A DNA stretch of 60,664 nt from contig OMYS01000015.1 in the NCBI GenBank assembly GCA_900315305.1, positions 1 to 60,664 on the forward strand, in the 5' to 3' direction. The first letter of the stretch is position 1, and each line of letters begins with the position of its first letter. The notes beneath the pieces are model-generated. The model did not search any database. It was not told where the DNA came from and worked only from the letters and a program-made list of their open reading frames with translations. The DNA comes from an uncultured Eubacteriales bacterium (GTDB lineage: Bacteria > Bacillota > Clostridia > Lachnospirales > Lachnospiraceae). Below, in pieces: positions 31,171 through 40,142 of the stretch. A program made the translations under genes and the position numbers.

Positions 31171-31987
31171 ATAGAATAAATTTATCAATAATTTCGGCTA
31201 CGCCGGAATGCTCACAGTCGCGGACAGTTACATAGTCCGCGGCTTTTTTTACCTCGTCGGTCGCATTTGCCATCGCGCAGCCGATGTGCGCGGCCTTCAG
31301 CATCGCGATGTCATTTTCCGCATCACCGGCGGCGACGGTGTTTTCCATCGGGACGCCGAGATGAGAGGCGATGTACCTGACGGCAAAGCCCTTTGAGATT
31401 CCCTCGCGGACAAATTCAAGATACCACTGGTTCGAGAAGAACACGCTGATCCGGCCCTTTGCCCAGCCGGAGATATCCTGCCGGAACTGCTCGAGCCGGT
31501 CGTGCTCGTCGAGGCTGACCATGAGGACCTTGGCCGGATCCTCGGGGATTGAGTCGGGAAGATCCGGCATGACCTTGTAGGTCATGTGCATTTTTTCGGC
31601 GTAGAAGCGGACCTCCTTGTCGTCTGCCGGCGTCAGGATATTTTCGCTGTCATACGTCTGTACATGGAAATGAGCTTCCTTCGCCTTGTGAAAGATGTAG
31701 GCCGCCTCTTCCTTTGTGATCGTGTTCTTATAGAGCGGCTTTCCCGCGCCGCAGTCCCAGATCAGGGCGCCGTTAAAGGTGATCGCGTAGCAGCCATCTG
31801 TGTCGAGGTGAAGCCTCCGCACGATCGGGAGCGCTCCCGCGAGCGGCCGTCCCGTCGAGATGACGATCTTATGCCCGGCGTCAAGCGCCCGGCGGATCGC
31901 GGCGTCGACCTCCGGTGTGATTTCCTTTTTTGCATTTAAGAGCGTGTCGTCAATATCGGTGAAGAGAATGCGTGTCTTGTTTGCCAT
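31169..31987 (-). CDS. Cof-type HAD-IIB phosphatase
   Basis: A 272-residue HAD hydrolase. Motif I is FTDIDDTLLNAKK near residue 8 with the nucleophile Asp, motif II is VISTGRPL near 45, the motif III Lys is in the region before GISKGFAVRYIASHLGV near 199, and motif IV is AAGDAENDIAMLKAA near 221. The C2b cap lies between II and III. These enzymes dephosphorylate sugar phosphates or flavin-type substrates in the cytoplasm. ATG 31987, behind GGAGAACACC, is preferred over the open-frame start 21 bases upstream. The stop codon overlaps family B copy 2. Confidence 0.88.
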   Translation of the reverse strand: MANKTRILFTDIDDTLLNAKKEITPEVDAAIRRALDAGHKIVISTGRPLAGALPIVRRLHLDTDGCYAITFNGALIWDCGAGKPLYKNTITKEEAAYIFHKAKEAHFHVQTYDSENILTPADDKEVRFYAEKMHMTYKVMPDLPDSIPEDPAKVLMVSLDEHDRLEQFRQDISGWAKGRISVFFSNQWYLEFVREGISKGFAVRYIASHLGVPMENTVAAGDAENDIAMLKAAHIGCAMANATDEVKKAADYVTVRDCEHSGVAEIIDKFIL

Positions 31988-32329
31988 GGTGTTCTCCTTT
32001 ATCTTCATACCTTATCTCTGGTTCTGCGCATATTATAAACGGAGATGGGATGAGGCGCAAATTGAGCTGAAATATTTCTTCGTGTGTGCAGATCAGGCCG
32101 GGAACTTTTGCGGCGGGCCACGCCGCGTTCAAGTTGTCATCCTTCAGGATACACTTTTGAGCAAGTGTCATTCGCGGCTGGTGAATTTATTGCAAAAATG
32201 TGCACAATCGCTATACTTTAAGAGATCGGAGATGTTTTTTATACATTTTTGATAGCACATATATTTCTCAATGATATGTGCCATATGGTTTTGTGAAAAA
32301 GCTTCAAATTAATCAGGAGGGTATTTACT
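31988..32329. promoter_or_regulatory. Intergenic region with the radical SAM gene promoter and a hairpin
   Basis: TTGCAA (32190-32195), 16 bases and TATACT (32212-32217) form a plus-strand promoter. Downstream, GCACATAT (32255-32262) and ATATGTGC (32274-32281) form an 8-bp inverted repeat in the leader, a possible operator. The rest of the gap should also hold the minus-strand promoter of the HAD gene, but I could not place it. No gene is seen. Confidence 0.55.
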
Positions 32330-33718
32330 ATGGCTAACAAACTGGTTCATGCCGCAGAGCGCAAGGCTTTCGAGCTCGTTCTTGATACGGCAGGTAAGAA
32401 GGCCGTCAAAAACCGTGAGCAAGGATATGTTGATGTCGTCAATGCAATTCAGAAGCTGCTCGGTGACGCATGGCCGCCGGAAGCCTATGACAGACTTCGT
32501 GCGACCTTCAGCAAAGAAGGCAAGTGGACAAAGTTCTTCAACGACCTGATTGACCGCGTTGATCTTGACTACCTGAAGGGGCTTTTCATGAGCTTCGGCT
32601 TTGAGGCCGGCTTCACAGGCTTCCAGGAGACAAGAAAATCCGCGAAGAAGTATGGCTGCGGTATTCCGTGGGTCATCCTTTTCGATCCGACATCCGCATG
32701 TAACCTTCACTGCACAGGCTGCTGGGCATCTGAGTACAGCCGTCAGCTGAACCTGACCTATGAGCAGATGGACAAGATGGTCACAGAGGCCAAGGAGCTC
32801 GGCATCCACGGCTTCGTCCTGACAGGCGGTGAGCCGACTGTCCGCAAGAAGGATATCTTTAAGCTTGCGCAGAAGCACAATGACTGCGGCTTCATGCTGT
32901 TCACGAACGGCACGCTTGTTGACCAGGAGTTCTGCGATGAGATGAAGAAGTCAAAGAACATCGTTCTCTCCATGTCCATCGAGGGCAAGGAGGAGGCGAC
33001 AGACAACCGCCGCGGCCAGGGTGTCTTCCAGAAGGTCATGGACACGATGGACCTGCTCCGCAAGAACGGTCTTGTCTACGGCGTCTCGATCTGCTACACG
33101 CACCAGAACTACAAGGCGGTTACATCGGATGACTTCCTTGATTTCCTGATCGACAAGGGCGTTGCATTTGCATGGTACTTCCACTTCATGCCGGTCGGCA
33201 TGGACGCAACTCCGGAGCTTATGCCGACACCGGAAGAGCGTGAGTACATGTACCACAGAATCCGTGAGGTCCGTGGCTATGAGGGCGGCAAGCCGATCTT
33301 CTGCATGGACTTCCAGAACGATGGTGAGTTCGTATCGGGCTGCATTGCGGGCGGCAAGTATTACTGCCACATCAACCCGAATGGCGATGTTGAGCCGTGC
33401 GTGTTCATTCACTATTCAAGCGCGAACATCAAGGAGAAGAGCCTTCTCGAGTGCCTGCAGCAGCCGCTGTTCAAGGCATATCAGGCAAATCAGCCGTTCA
33501 ACGAGAACCTGCTTCGTCCGTGCCCGATGCTCGAGAACCCGGAGAAGCTGCAGGCAATGGTTGCCGCAACAGGCGCAAAGAGCACCGATATGACAGAGCC
33601 GGAGACTGCGGAGCATCTCTGCAGCAAATGCGAGAACTACGCAAAGGAGTGGGCTCCGTACGCGGACAAGCTCTGGAAGAGCACACATCCGGATTATCAG
33701 ATCAAGACGAACGCCTGA
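32330..33718 (+). CDS. Radical SAM protein with C-terminal cysteine cluster
   Basis: A 462-residue radical SAM enzyme. The [4Fe-4S] motif CNLHCTGC is near residue 124 and is followed by SAM-binding features (GFVLTGGEPTVRK near 160). More Cys residues near 337-352 (SGCIAGGKYYCHINPNGDVEPC) and 425-428 (HLCSKCENYAKEW) resemble the SPASM-like auxiliary-cluster region of peptide- or protein-modifying members. The first ~115 residues form a helical domain not found in minimal enzymes. AGGAGGGTATTTACT precedes the ATG. It stands alone with its own promoter and terminator, and no peptide substrate gene is adjacent. The function is unknown. Confidence 0.85.
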   Translation: MANKLVHAAERKAFELVLDTAGKKAVKNREQGYVDVVNAIQKLLGDAWPPEAYDRLRATFSKEGKWTKFFNDLIDRVDLDYLKGLFMSFGFEAGFTGFQETRKSAKKYGCGIPWVILFDPTSACNLHCTGCWASEYSRQLNLTYEQMDKMVTEAKELGIHGFVLTGGEPTVRKKDIFKLAQKHNDCGFMLFTNGTLVDQEFCDEMKKSKNIVLSMSIEGKEEATDNRRGQGVFQKVMDTMDLLRKNGLVYGVSICYTHQNYKAVTSDDFLDFLIDKGVAFAWYFHFMPVGMDATPELMPTPEEREYMYHRIREVRGYEGGKPIFCMDFQNDGEFVSGCIAGGKYYCHINPNGDVEPCVFIHYSSANIKEKSLLECLQQPLFKAYQANQPFNENLLRPCPMLENPEKLQAMVAATGAKSTDMTEPETAEHLCSKCENYAKEWAPYADKLWKSTHPDYQIKTNA

Positions 33719-33741
33719 GTTCATTTCCATATGAAGTATTG

Positions 33742-33778
33742 ACAGACGGACCTGTTGCGGCAGGCCCGTCTGTTTTAT
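33742..33778 (+). terminator. Terminator of the radical SAM gene
   Basis: ACAGACGG and CCTG pair with CAGG and CCGTCTGT around a short loop, followed by TTTTATG. Confidence 0.75.
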
Positions 33779-33829
33779 GTATAAGGCCCGATTGTGGCAC
33801 ATTAGCACAATGGAGGCATAACGGCCTGA

Positions 33830-33858
33830 TTGCTATAAATGCAAATCCGATGTATGAT
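33830..33858 (+). promoter_or_regulatory. Promoter of the lipoprotein gene
   Basis: TTGCTA, 17 bases and TATGAT form a plausible sigma-A promoter about 58 bases before the ATG at 33917. Confidence 0.55.
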
Positions 33859-33916
33859 AGGGGCGTACAGCCCTGCATTTTGCAGGACAAGGGGAATATA
33901 GATAAGAGGGATTTTT

Positions 33917-34993
33917 ATGAAAAGACTGAAAGGAAAGCAGGTTCTGGCGGCCGTGTTTGCGGCTGTCCTTGGTGCGAGCCTTATGGGCTGCTCACTTCGC
34001 GCGGGCAGTTCATCGGATTCCAATGTGATTGAGTCGGGCACGACGCTCTCGACGATCGGTGCGCAGGAGATCACGCCGACGCCCACGCCGGACCCGAATG
34101 AGGGCCTTCTGGTCATCGGAACGAAGGCGAGCGGAAAGCACGTGTATAAGGTCCGGTTCGACAATGAGACGGGCAAGACGATCACCGCGTTTCAGATCCG
34201 CGACGAGTCGGAGGACGACTTTGAGCCGGACCTCCTCCAGGGAAATGAATTTCCGAGCGGCTCCAAGGTGCTGTGCTACTACGACGCGGGCGATGCGTTC
34301 AAGGCGCTGAAGGCTTCGTCCTCGGCGGATTCGGCATCGGAGAGCACGGAGAGCGCGGCGAACGGACAGAATGTTGTGAATGCCGCGGAGGATATCCCGG
34401 ACTTTTATATCCAGCTGACATTTTCCGACGGACAGGTCGCTGTGCTTCACGATGTGCCGTTCAGCGAATTTGAGGAGGCCATGATCTGCACGGATGCGGG
34501 CACGTATTATTACCTGACATATGAGACGGCGGACGGGACCAGCGTCACGACGATGAAGGCGGAGAAGAAGATGAAGGAGCAGGCCGACGAGGAGGCAGCC
34601 GCGGCAAAGAAGAAGGCCGAGGAAGAGGCTGCGGAGTCGGAGGCAGCTGCGAAGAAGGCGTCTGAGAAGGCGGCGGCAGAGAGCGAGGCAGCTGCGGCAA
34701 AGAAGAAGCAGGAGGAAGAAGCTGCGGAGGCCCAGAAGCAGGCTGAGGAAGAGGCGGCAGCGCAGAGCGCGGCAGCGGCAGCAGCAGCGGCCCAGCAGCA
34801 GGCCGAGGAAGAGGCAGCGGCCCAGAGCGCGGCGCAGGCTGCTCAGGAAGCGCAGAATAACGCGCAGAACAATACGCAGAATAACACACAGGACAACACA
34901 CAGAATAATACGCAGAACAACACGCAGCAGAACCAGACCGACAATGGCGGTACGGTTGGAGCTGCGGATGGAAGCGGCAGCGCTTCGAGCTGA
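33917..34993 (+). CDS. Lipoprotein with Ala/Glu/Lys coiled-coil and Asn/Gln/Thr repeat tail
   Basis: A 358-residue protein with a lipoprotein signal (LGASLMGC, Cys near 25). Residues ~30-215 are a globular part of unknown family. From about 215 to 310 it turns into an Ala/Glu/Lys-rich heptad-like coiled coil (EEEAAESEAAAKKASEKAA). From about 311 to 345 it has short repeats of the type NNTQ. The coiled coil could span the wall, with the polar tail outside. It is probably a surface-exposed protein; no enzymatic motif is visible. A strong terminator follows. Confidence 0.75.
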   Translation: MKRLKGKQVLAAVFAAVLGASLMGCSLRAGSSSDSNVIESGTTLSTIGAQEITPTPTPDPNEGLLVIGTKASGKHVYKVRFDNETGKTITAFQIRDESEDDFEPDLLQGNEFPSGSKVLCYYDAGDAFKALKASSSADSASESTESAANGQNVVNAAEDIPDFYIQLTFSDGQVAVLHDVPFSEFEEAMICTDAGTYYYLTYETADGTSVTTMKAEKKMKEQADEEAAAAKKKAEEEAAESEAAAKKASEKAAAESEAAAAKKKQEEEAAEAQKQAEEEAAAQSAAAAAAAAQQQAEEEAAAQSAAQAAQEAQNNAQNNTQNNTQDNTQNNTQNNTQQNQTDNGGTVGAADGSGSASS

Positions 34994-34996
34994 CAG

Positions 34997-35053
34997 AGGT
35001 GGGGCTGTGAAAAAACGTGAAATCGTTTTCTCATGGCCCCTGCTTTTTTGGAT
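34997..35053 (+). terminator. Terminator of the lipoprotein gene
   Basis: GTGGGGC...GTGA...ACG pairs with CGT...CTCA...GGCCCC to make a long imperfect stem, followed by CTGCTTTTTT. Confidence 0.7.
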
Positions 35054-35131
35054 AACGCATTCGGATCTGGCCAGTCCGCGAAAGTCACGGGCCGGATTTC
35101 CTAAAAATTCTATGAACCGTAGCACAGTTTC

Positions 35132-35160
35132 TTGACATATCGTCAGTGCGAGATTACCAT
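35132..35160 (+). promoter_or_regulatory. ftsH: Promoter of ftsH
   Basis: A consensus TTGACA, 17 bases and TACCAT form a strong promoter. It lies 219 bases ahead of the start codon, so the mRNA has a long leader that contains family C copy 3. Confidence 0.65.
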
Positions 35161-35181
35161 CAAATATATGATTATAGTGTC

Positions 35182-35340
35182 AAAAGTCTGAGCCCACGGC
35201 AAGCTTGCTTGCCAGTGAGGGAAAGACTTTATGACACGCACCGGCATGAGCAAGTAGTGGGGCGGGGGCCCCACGGATTGCGAATGGCGGGGAGCGCGGC
35301 GAGAGCTGCGCAGCAGCGCAGCCGTGCGTAATCGTTTTTG
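35182..35340 (+). repeat. Structured leader of ftsH (repeat family C, copy 3)
   Basis: The leader contains AAAGTCT/AGACTTT (35183-35189 with 35224-35230) around GGCAAGC-tt-GCTTGCC (35198-35213). GTGGGGC/GCCCCAC (35257-35263 with 35268-35274) and a GCTGCGCAGCAGCGCAGC cluster (about 35312-35329) follow. Shared strings (GGCATGAGCA, GATTGCGAATGG, AGCTGCG-AGCAGCG) tie it to the element at 28019-28185. It may regulate ftsH after transcription starts, or be a mobile palindromic repeat. Confidence 0.5.
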
Positions 35341-35378
35341 ATATTTTTACAGAAAACGCGTTCAGGGAGGTAACTGCG

Positions 35379-37238
35379 ATGGGCAGTAACATAAAAAAAC
35401 CTGACAGGAAGCCGTTTTATGTCTACCTCGTGATTGTCATTATCGCGATGCTCCTGATCAACATGCTGCTTCTGCCTCTGTTTACAAGCAGACAGTATCA
35501 GGAAGTGGACTACGGCACGTTCCTGGACATGGTCGACGAGAAAGCAATCTCGACCGTCGAAGTGAAAAATGACTACATTTATTTTGAGAGCAAGCAGGGC
35601 GTCTACTACAGGGTCGTCGCCATGGATGACGCGAACCTCGTGTCGGAGCTGCATGAGGCCGGATGCCGGTTCAGCCAGGTCGATACATCCTCGAGCCCGC
35701 TCGAGACAGTCTTCTTCGGCTGGATCCTTCCGCTTCTCATTTTCTACGGCCTCGGTGTTCTGATCTCGAGAGCGATGCTCCGCCGCATGGGCGGGGGCTC
35801 CGGAATCGGCGGAAACCCGATGATGTCGTTCGGAAAGAGCAATGCGAAGGTCTACGTCCCGTCCACTACATCGATCAAGTTCAGCGATGTCGCGGGCGAG
35901 GAAGAGGCGAAGCAGCTCCTGCAGGAGCTTGTTGATTACCTGAAGAACCCGAAGAAATACGCGGACATCGGCGCGCAGTGCCCGAAGGGCGCGCTGCTCG
36001 TCGGACCTCCCGGAACCGGCAAGACGCTTCTCGCGAAGGCTGTCGCGGGCGAGGCAAATGTTCCGTTCTTCTCAATCGCGGGCTCTGAATTTGTCGAGAT
36101 GTTCGTAGGTATGGGTGCATCGAAGGTCCGTGACCTCTTCGAGCAGGCAGAAAAGAACGCACCGTGCATCGTCTTCATCGATGAGATCGATACCATCGGT
36201 AAGAAGCGTGATGGCGCGAACGCGATCGGCGGAAATGACGAGCGCGAGCAGACACTGAACCAGCTGCTCACAGAGATGGATGGTTTCGATGGCTCGAAGG
36301 GCGTCATCATTCTGGCCGCGACGAACCGCCCGGAGGTTCTTGATCCGGCGCTGCTACGTCCGGGCCGTTTCGACAGACGGATTCCGGTCGAGCTTCCGGA
36401 CCTGCAGGGCAGAATTGATATCCTCAAGGTTCATGCGAGAAAGGTCAAGATCGCCGATAACATTGATTTCGCGGCGATCGCGAAGATGGCTGCCGGCGCT
36501 TCCGGTGCTGAGCTCGCCAACATCGTCAACGAGGCTGCGCTCCGCGCGGTCCGCGAGGGCAGACGGTTCGTCATCCAGCAGGATCTGCAGGAGTCGATCG
36601 AGGTTGTCATCGCAGGCTACCAGAAGAAGAGCCGTGTCCTTTCAACCAAGGAGAAGCTGATCGTGTCGTACCACGAGATCGGCCACGCGATGGTCGCTGC
36701 GTACCAGTCCAACTCGGCGCCGGTACAGAAGATCACGATCATTCCGCGTACGTCCGGTGCCCTCGGCTATACGCTCCAGGTTGAGGAGGATGAGAAGTTC
36801 CTTCTCTCCAAGGAGGAGCTGCTCAATAAGATCGCTACGCTGACCGGCGGCCGCTGCGCAGAGGAGCTGATCTTTAACTCGATCACAACCGGCGCTTCCA
36901 ATGATATCGAGCAGGCGACGAAGATTGCCCGCGCGATGATCACGCAGTACGGCATGGACGACCAGTTCGGCATGGTCCAGCTGTCGACCCAGAACAACAT
37001 TTATCTGGGCGGTGACACGACAAATGCGTGCGCTCCGGAGACGGCGAAGACGATCGATGATATCGTCGTCAAGGTTGTTCAGGCGCAGCACGACAAGGCC
37101 AAGAAGATCCTGAGCGAGCACAAGGACAAGCTTCATGAGCTCGCGAAGTTCCTGTATGAGCATGAGACGATTACAGGCGAGGAATTCATGAAGGTCCTGA
37201 ATTCTCCGACTGATCCGCAGTTTCAGACGGAGAACTGA
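35379..37238 (+). CDS. ftsH: ATP-dependent zinc metalloprotease FtsH
   Basis: A 619-residue membrane AAA+ protease that degrades unstable and misassembled membrane proteins. Two membrane segments lie at about 13-33 and 108-130, with a short outside domain between them. The AAA module has Walker A GPPGTGKT near 208, Walker [12 protein letters not shown] near 265 and the second region of homology ([20 protein letters not shown]) near 312. The zinc site reads HEIGH near 432, where HEAGH is most common; the two His and the Glu are kept, with the third ligand Asp expected downstream in [29 protein letters not shown] precedes the ATG. A strong terminator follows. Confidence 0.95.
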   Translation: MGSNIKKPDRKPFYVYLVIVIIAMLLINMLLLPLFTSRQYQEVDYGTFLDMVDEKAISTVEVKNDYIYFESKQGVYYRVVAMDDANLVSELHEAGCRFSQVDTSSSPLETVFFGWILPLLIFYGLGVLISRAMLRRMGGGSGIGGNPMMSFGKSNAKVYVPSTTSIKFSDVAGEEEAKQLLQELVDYLKNPKKYADIGAQCPKGALLVGPPGTGKTLLAKAVAGEANVPFFSIAGSEFVEMFVGMGASKVRDLFEQAEKNAPCIVFIDEIDTIGKKRDGANAIGGNDEREQTLNQLLTEMDGFDGSKGVIILAATNRPEVLDPALLRPGRFDRRIPVELPDLQGRIDILKVHARKVKIADNIDFAAIAKMAAGASGAELANIVNEAALRAVREGRRFVIQQDLQESIEVVIAGYQKKSRVLSTKEKLIVSYHEIGHAMVAAYQSNSAPVQKITIIPRTSGALGYTLQVEEDEKFLLSKEELLNKIATLTGGRCAEELIFNSITTGASNDIEQATKIARAMITQYGMDDQFGMVQLSTQNNIYLGGDTTNACAPETAKTIDDIVVKVVQAQHDKAKKILSEHKDKLHELAKFLYEHETITGEEFMKVLNSPTDPQFQTEN

Positions 37239-37258
37239 TGAGACGGTGACAGACATCT

Positions 37259-37296
37259 GAAGAAGACCGCAGCCATACGGGCTGCGGTCTTCTTGT
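37259..37296 (+). terminator. Terminator after ftsH
   Basis: AAGAAGACCGCAGCC and GGCTGCGGTCTTCTT form a near-perfect 15-bp stem with a short loop. It lies directly before the dinB ribosome-binding site, so dinB may depend on partial read-through or have a weak promoter of its own. Confidence 0.75.
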
Positions 37297-37313
37297 CCCT
37301 GAGAGGAGGACGT

Positions 37314-38711
37314 ATGGAAAATGCAGAAAACCCGGCGCGAGAGCATGTCATTTTCCATGTGGACGTGAACTCGGCCTTTTTGTCCTGGACGGCGGTCGAC
37401 CGCCTGCGCCGCGACCCGGACGCGCTTGATCTGCGGACGGTCCCGTCCGTTGTCGGCGGCGACGAGGAGACGCGCCATGGAATCGTGACGGCCAAATCAA
37501 TTCCCGCAAAGAAGTACGGGATCAGGACCGCGGACACGGTCGCGTCCGCCATGAGCCGGTGCCCGGGGCTTATTGTGGTGCGGGGCGACTTCGCCGTGTA
37601 CAGGAAATACTCCCGCGCATTTCTCGATATCCTCCGGAAATACAGCGGCGCCGTTGAGCAGGCCTCGATCGATGAGGCGTACGTCGACATGACCGGGCAG
37701 GAAGGGCGGTTTATTTCCGGAGGACGGGCGCATGCGGACTGTGCGTATCAGACGTCCGGACTGTTCTCGTCCATGGACGCGGCGTCCGGGCCGGCACGTG
37801 CGGATGATCCGGCCGCACTTCCGTTTCCCCTGAACGCCGCGTATCTTATCAAAAATGAAATCCGCGACACACTCGGCTTCACGGTGAATATCGGCATTTC
37901 CTCAAATAAGCTGCTCGCGAAGACGGCGAGCGATTTCGAGAAGCCGAACCGTGTCCACACGCTGTGGCCGGAGGAGGTTCCGGAGAAGCTCTGGCCGCTT
38001 CCGATCGGAGAGCTGTTCGGCTGCGGCCGCTCGACCGAACGGCGCCTGCAGACGATGGGAATCCACACGATCGGCGATGCCGCGCACACAGACGAGAAGG
38101 TCCTGAAGGCAAGCCTCGGCGAAAAGAGCGGTGCGTATATCTGGAACGCGGCAAATGGCATCGGCTCGGTCAGCGTCCGGAGCACGCCGGAGGAAGCGAA
38201 GGGCTATTCCAATGAGACGACGATGCGGCGCGACATCACGAGGCATTCCTTCGAGAAGGAGGCCCCGGGGGTTGTGAAGGAGCTCTCGGAGCATGTGTCG
38301 CGGCGCCTCATCCGCGACGGCGTCCTCGCCTCGACGATCGGCATAGCGGTCAAGACGGACGGCTTTCACCGGCACTCGAGGCAGATGCAGCTTGACCAGT
38401 CGACCAACCGGGCAAATGACATTTACCTCGCGGCGATGAAGCTTCTCAGGAATCTCGCCTATGAGCTCTTCGAGAAAAATGAGAACCTCCGCCTCATCGG
38501 GGTGAGCGCGACGAAGCTCGATACCGGGCAGTACCGGCAGATGAGCCTTGCGGATTACGCCAGACAGGTAGAGCAGGAGAAGCGTCTGCGCGCCGAGCGG
38601 GAAAAAGAAGAGGAGCGAAAGACGAAGCTTAATGCGATGATGCAGAAAATCCGCGGCGAATTCGGGGATGGGGCCGTCGTGACGGGAGCCGATCTCAGGA
38701 AGCGCGAGTAA
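37314..38711 (+). CDS. dinB: DNA polymerase IV (Y family)
   Basis: A 465-residue translesion polymerase. Catalytic carboxylates lie in IFHVDVNSAFLSW near residue 15 and QASIDEAYVDMTG near 110-122. The fingers motif GIVTAKSIPAKKYGIRT is near 53, and GISSNKLLAKTASDFEKP near 196 is typical of DinB. Between the catalytic SIDEA block and that motif is an insert of about 35 residues (from RFISGGRAHADCAYQTSGLF), not seen in standard DinB. The little-finger domain and a basic, Glu/Lys-rich tail follow. ATG 37314 is chosen because GAGAGGAGGACGT lies directly upstream. Confidence 0.9.
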   Translation: MENAENPAREHVIFHVDVNSAFLSWTAVDRLRRDPDALDLRTVPSVVGGDEETRHGIVTAKSIPAKKYGIRTADTVASAMSRCPGLIVVRGDFAVYRKYSRAFLDILRKYSGAVEQASIDEAYVDMTGQEGRFISGGRAHADCAYQTSGLFSSMDAASGPARADDPAALPFPLNAAYLIKNEIRDTLGFTVNIGISSNKLLAKTASDFEKPNRVHTLWPEEVPEKLWPLPIGELFGCGRSTERRLQTMGIHTIGDAAHTDEKVLKASLGEKSGAYIWNAANGIGSVSVRSTPEEAKGYSNETTMRRDITRHSFEKEAPGVVKELSEHVSRRLIRDGVLASTIGIAVKTDGFHRHSRQMQLDQSTNRANDIYLAAMKLLRNLAYELFEKNENLRLIGVSATKLDTGQYRQMSLADYARQVEQEKRLRAEREKEEERKTKLNAMMQKIRGEFGDGAVVTGADLRKRE

Positions 38712-38746
38712 ATCGTTACAGTTCACACGCTATCAGTCCTCGGAAT

Positions 38747-38859
38747 GCGGTCAGCGATATCAGGAGCGGTGAGGGCGTTATACGGAGGAGTCCGAAGATC
38801 ACCCTGAGCCGCTGTGTCAGCGGCGAAGGGAAGCTGAGGAGGACGTGATATTTGCGACC
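38747..38859. repeat. Structured intergenic repeat, family A, copy 3 (partly decayed)
   Basis: The 70-base core (38777-38846) carries the same GCCGCTG-tgt-CAGCGGC hairpin as copies 1 and 2, with a few changes. The left arm (GCGGTCAGCGATATCA, 38747-38762) is like copy 2. The right arm (TGATATTTGCGACC, 38846-38859) pairs with it at 11 of 14 positions, and the inner right segment seen in copy 2 is missing. It lies after dinB and before the rpmG promoter. Confidence 0.7.
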
Positions 38860-38897
38860 ACATGTGATGCTTGCCGCGTGTGAACAGTAAATCCGTC

Positions 38898-38927
38898 TTG
38901 ACAGGGCCTGCCGCCTCATGCTATATT
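38898..38927 (+). promoter_or_regulatory. Promoter of rpmG-secE-nusG
   Basis: A consensus TTGACA, an 18-base spacer and TATATT form a strong promoter about 120 bases before the GTG start of rpmG. Confidence 0.7.
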
Positions 38928-39046
38928 GGATAAGCTACAGGTGACAGGTTCTTTTTTTTTGCGCAAAAATGCGACGGGATTTCATTTTGCAGTGGGTTCC
39001 GGAGAAGAACCACGACAGCTAACGATAATCATTGGAGGTGTAAACC

Positions 39047-39196
39047 GTGCGTACAAGGATAACATTAGCGTGTACAGAGTGCAAACATCGCAACTACAAC
39101 ACCACGAAGGATAAGAAAGAGCATCCGGAGCGGATGGAGACGAGAAAATATTGCAAATTCTGCCACAAGCATACCCTGCATAAAGAGACAAAGTAA
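39047..39196 (+). CDS. rpmG: 50S ribosomal protein L33
   Basis: A 49-residue protein of the zinc-binding L33 type: [16 protein letters not shown] at the N-terminus and [16 protein letters not shown] at the end give two Cys pairs. It starts at GTG 39047 behind TTGGAGGTGTAAACC. It is too short and has an alternative start, so simple ORF finding misses it. It opens the rpmG-secE-nusG group, as is usual in Clostridia. L33 sits near the E site of the large subunit. Confidence 0.93.
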   Translation: MRTRITLACTECKHRNYNTTKDKKEHPERMETRKYCKFCHKHTLHKETK

Positions 39197-39213
39197 TTAC
39201 CGAGGTAAATACA

Positions 39214-39453
39214 ATGGCGGAAAAAGAACAGAACTCGAACGCCAGGCCTGCTGCTAAAGCAAAGAGCAAGGCCGGGAAGGAAAGCTTCTGGAGCGGCGTA
39301 AAGAAGGAATGGAACAAGATTATCTGGGTGCCGGCCAATGAGGTTGGAAGACAGACAGGTCTGGTTGTTTTCATTTCCATTGTGCTCGGCGTGATTATTA
39401 CGGTCATTGATCAGGGCGCGCTTCACGTTATTGACTGGATCCTTTCCTTCTGA
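39214..39453 (+). CDS. secE: Preprotein translocase subunit SecE
   Basis: A 79-residue protein with one membrane segment (about residues 45-65, VVFISIVLGVIITVIDQ) after a basic amphipathic helix (SGVKKEWNKIIWVPANEV), the minimal Gram-positive SecE layout. It clamps SecY in the translocon. The polar Lys/Ala-rich first 25 residues are variable in the family. It lies between rpmG and nusG, as expected. Confidence 0.93.
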   Translation: MAEKEQNSNARPAAKAKSKAGKESFWSGVKKEWNKIIWVPANEVGRQTGLVVFISIVLGVIITVIDQGALHVIDWILSF

Positions 39454-39496
39454 CAGTTGTTGCAGAAGAAGAATCCGCAGTTTACAAGGGGAAAAG

Positions 39497-40039
39497 ATGT
39501 CAGAAACAAACTGGTATGTCATTCATACTTATTCAGGCTATGAGAATAAGGTAAAGGCCAACATTGAGAAGACCGTCGGCAACCGTCACATGGAGGACCA
39601 GATCCTCGATGTCGTTGTGCCGCTGGAGGAAGTCCAGGAGACAAAGAACGGTAAAACCAGAACGGTAGAGCATAAGATGTTTCCGGGCTACGTACTTGTC
39701 AACATGGTTATGAATGACGAAACATGGTACGTCGTCCGCAACACGCGCGGTGTGACCGGCTTTGTAGGACCGGGAAGCAAACCGGTTCCGCTGACACAGG
39801 GCGAGATGCAGAAGCTCGGATTTGCTGGCGGTGCCAAGACACCGGAAGCACCGGAGCCGAGAATCGTCGTCGATTTCGAAAAGGGCGATATGGTTGTCGT
39901 TATCGCGGGTGCCTGGGAAGGCACAGAGGGCGCCGTTCAGGCGGTCAATCCGCAGAAGCAGACAGTCACAATCAACGTCGAGCTCTTCGGCCGCGACACG
40001 CCTGTTGAAATCGGATTTGCGGAAGTCAAGAAGAAATGA
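39497..40039 (+). CDS. nusG: Transcription termination/antitermination factor NusG
   Basis: A 180-residue protein with an N-terminal NGN domain (NWYVIHTYSGYENKVKANIE at the start, MFPGYVLVNMVMNDETWYVV near 68) and a C-terminal KOW domain (FEKGDMVVVIAGAWEGTEGAV near 133). It binds RNA polymerase and links it to Rho or ribosomes. ATG 39497 follows AAGGGGAAAAG; the longer upstream frame is not used. It is placed between secE and rplK, as usual. Confidence 0.95.
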   Translation: MSETNWYVIHTYSGYENKVKANIEKTVGNRHMEDQILDVVVPLEEVQETKNGKTRTVEHKMFPGYVLVNMVMNDETWYVVRNTRGVTGFVGPGSKPVPLTQGEMQKLGFAGGAKTPEAPEPRIVVDFEKGDMVVVIAGAWEGTEGAVQAVNPQKQTVTINVELFGRDTPVEIGFAEVKKK

Positions 40040-40093
40040 TCATCCCCGCCGCGCCGAAGAAATGCCGGCAGCGGGTTGAAAGGGATACTCATG

Positions 40094-40126
40094 AGTGGAA
40101 GGGCCGCAAGGACCCGCACTTACCAC
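40094..40126 (+). promoter_or_regulatory. Hairpin before rplK, candidate ribosomal protein L1 binding site
   Basis: GTGG pairs with CCAC around an asymmetric internal loop (AA against CACTTA), with an inner GGGCC-gcaa-GGaCCC stem. An element with the same outline and loop bases (GTGGAAGG...GCnnTTACCAC) lies before rplA at 40574-40605. Repetition of the motif in one operon suggests autoregulation by L1. Confidence 0.5.
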
Positions 40127-40142
40127 ATTAGGAGGAAATATC

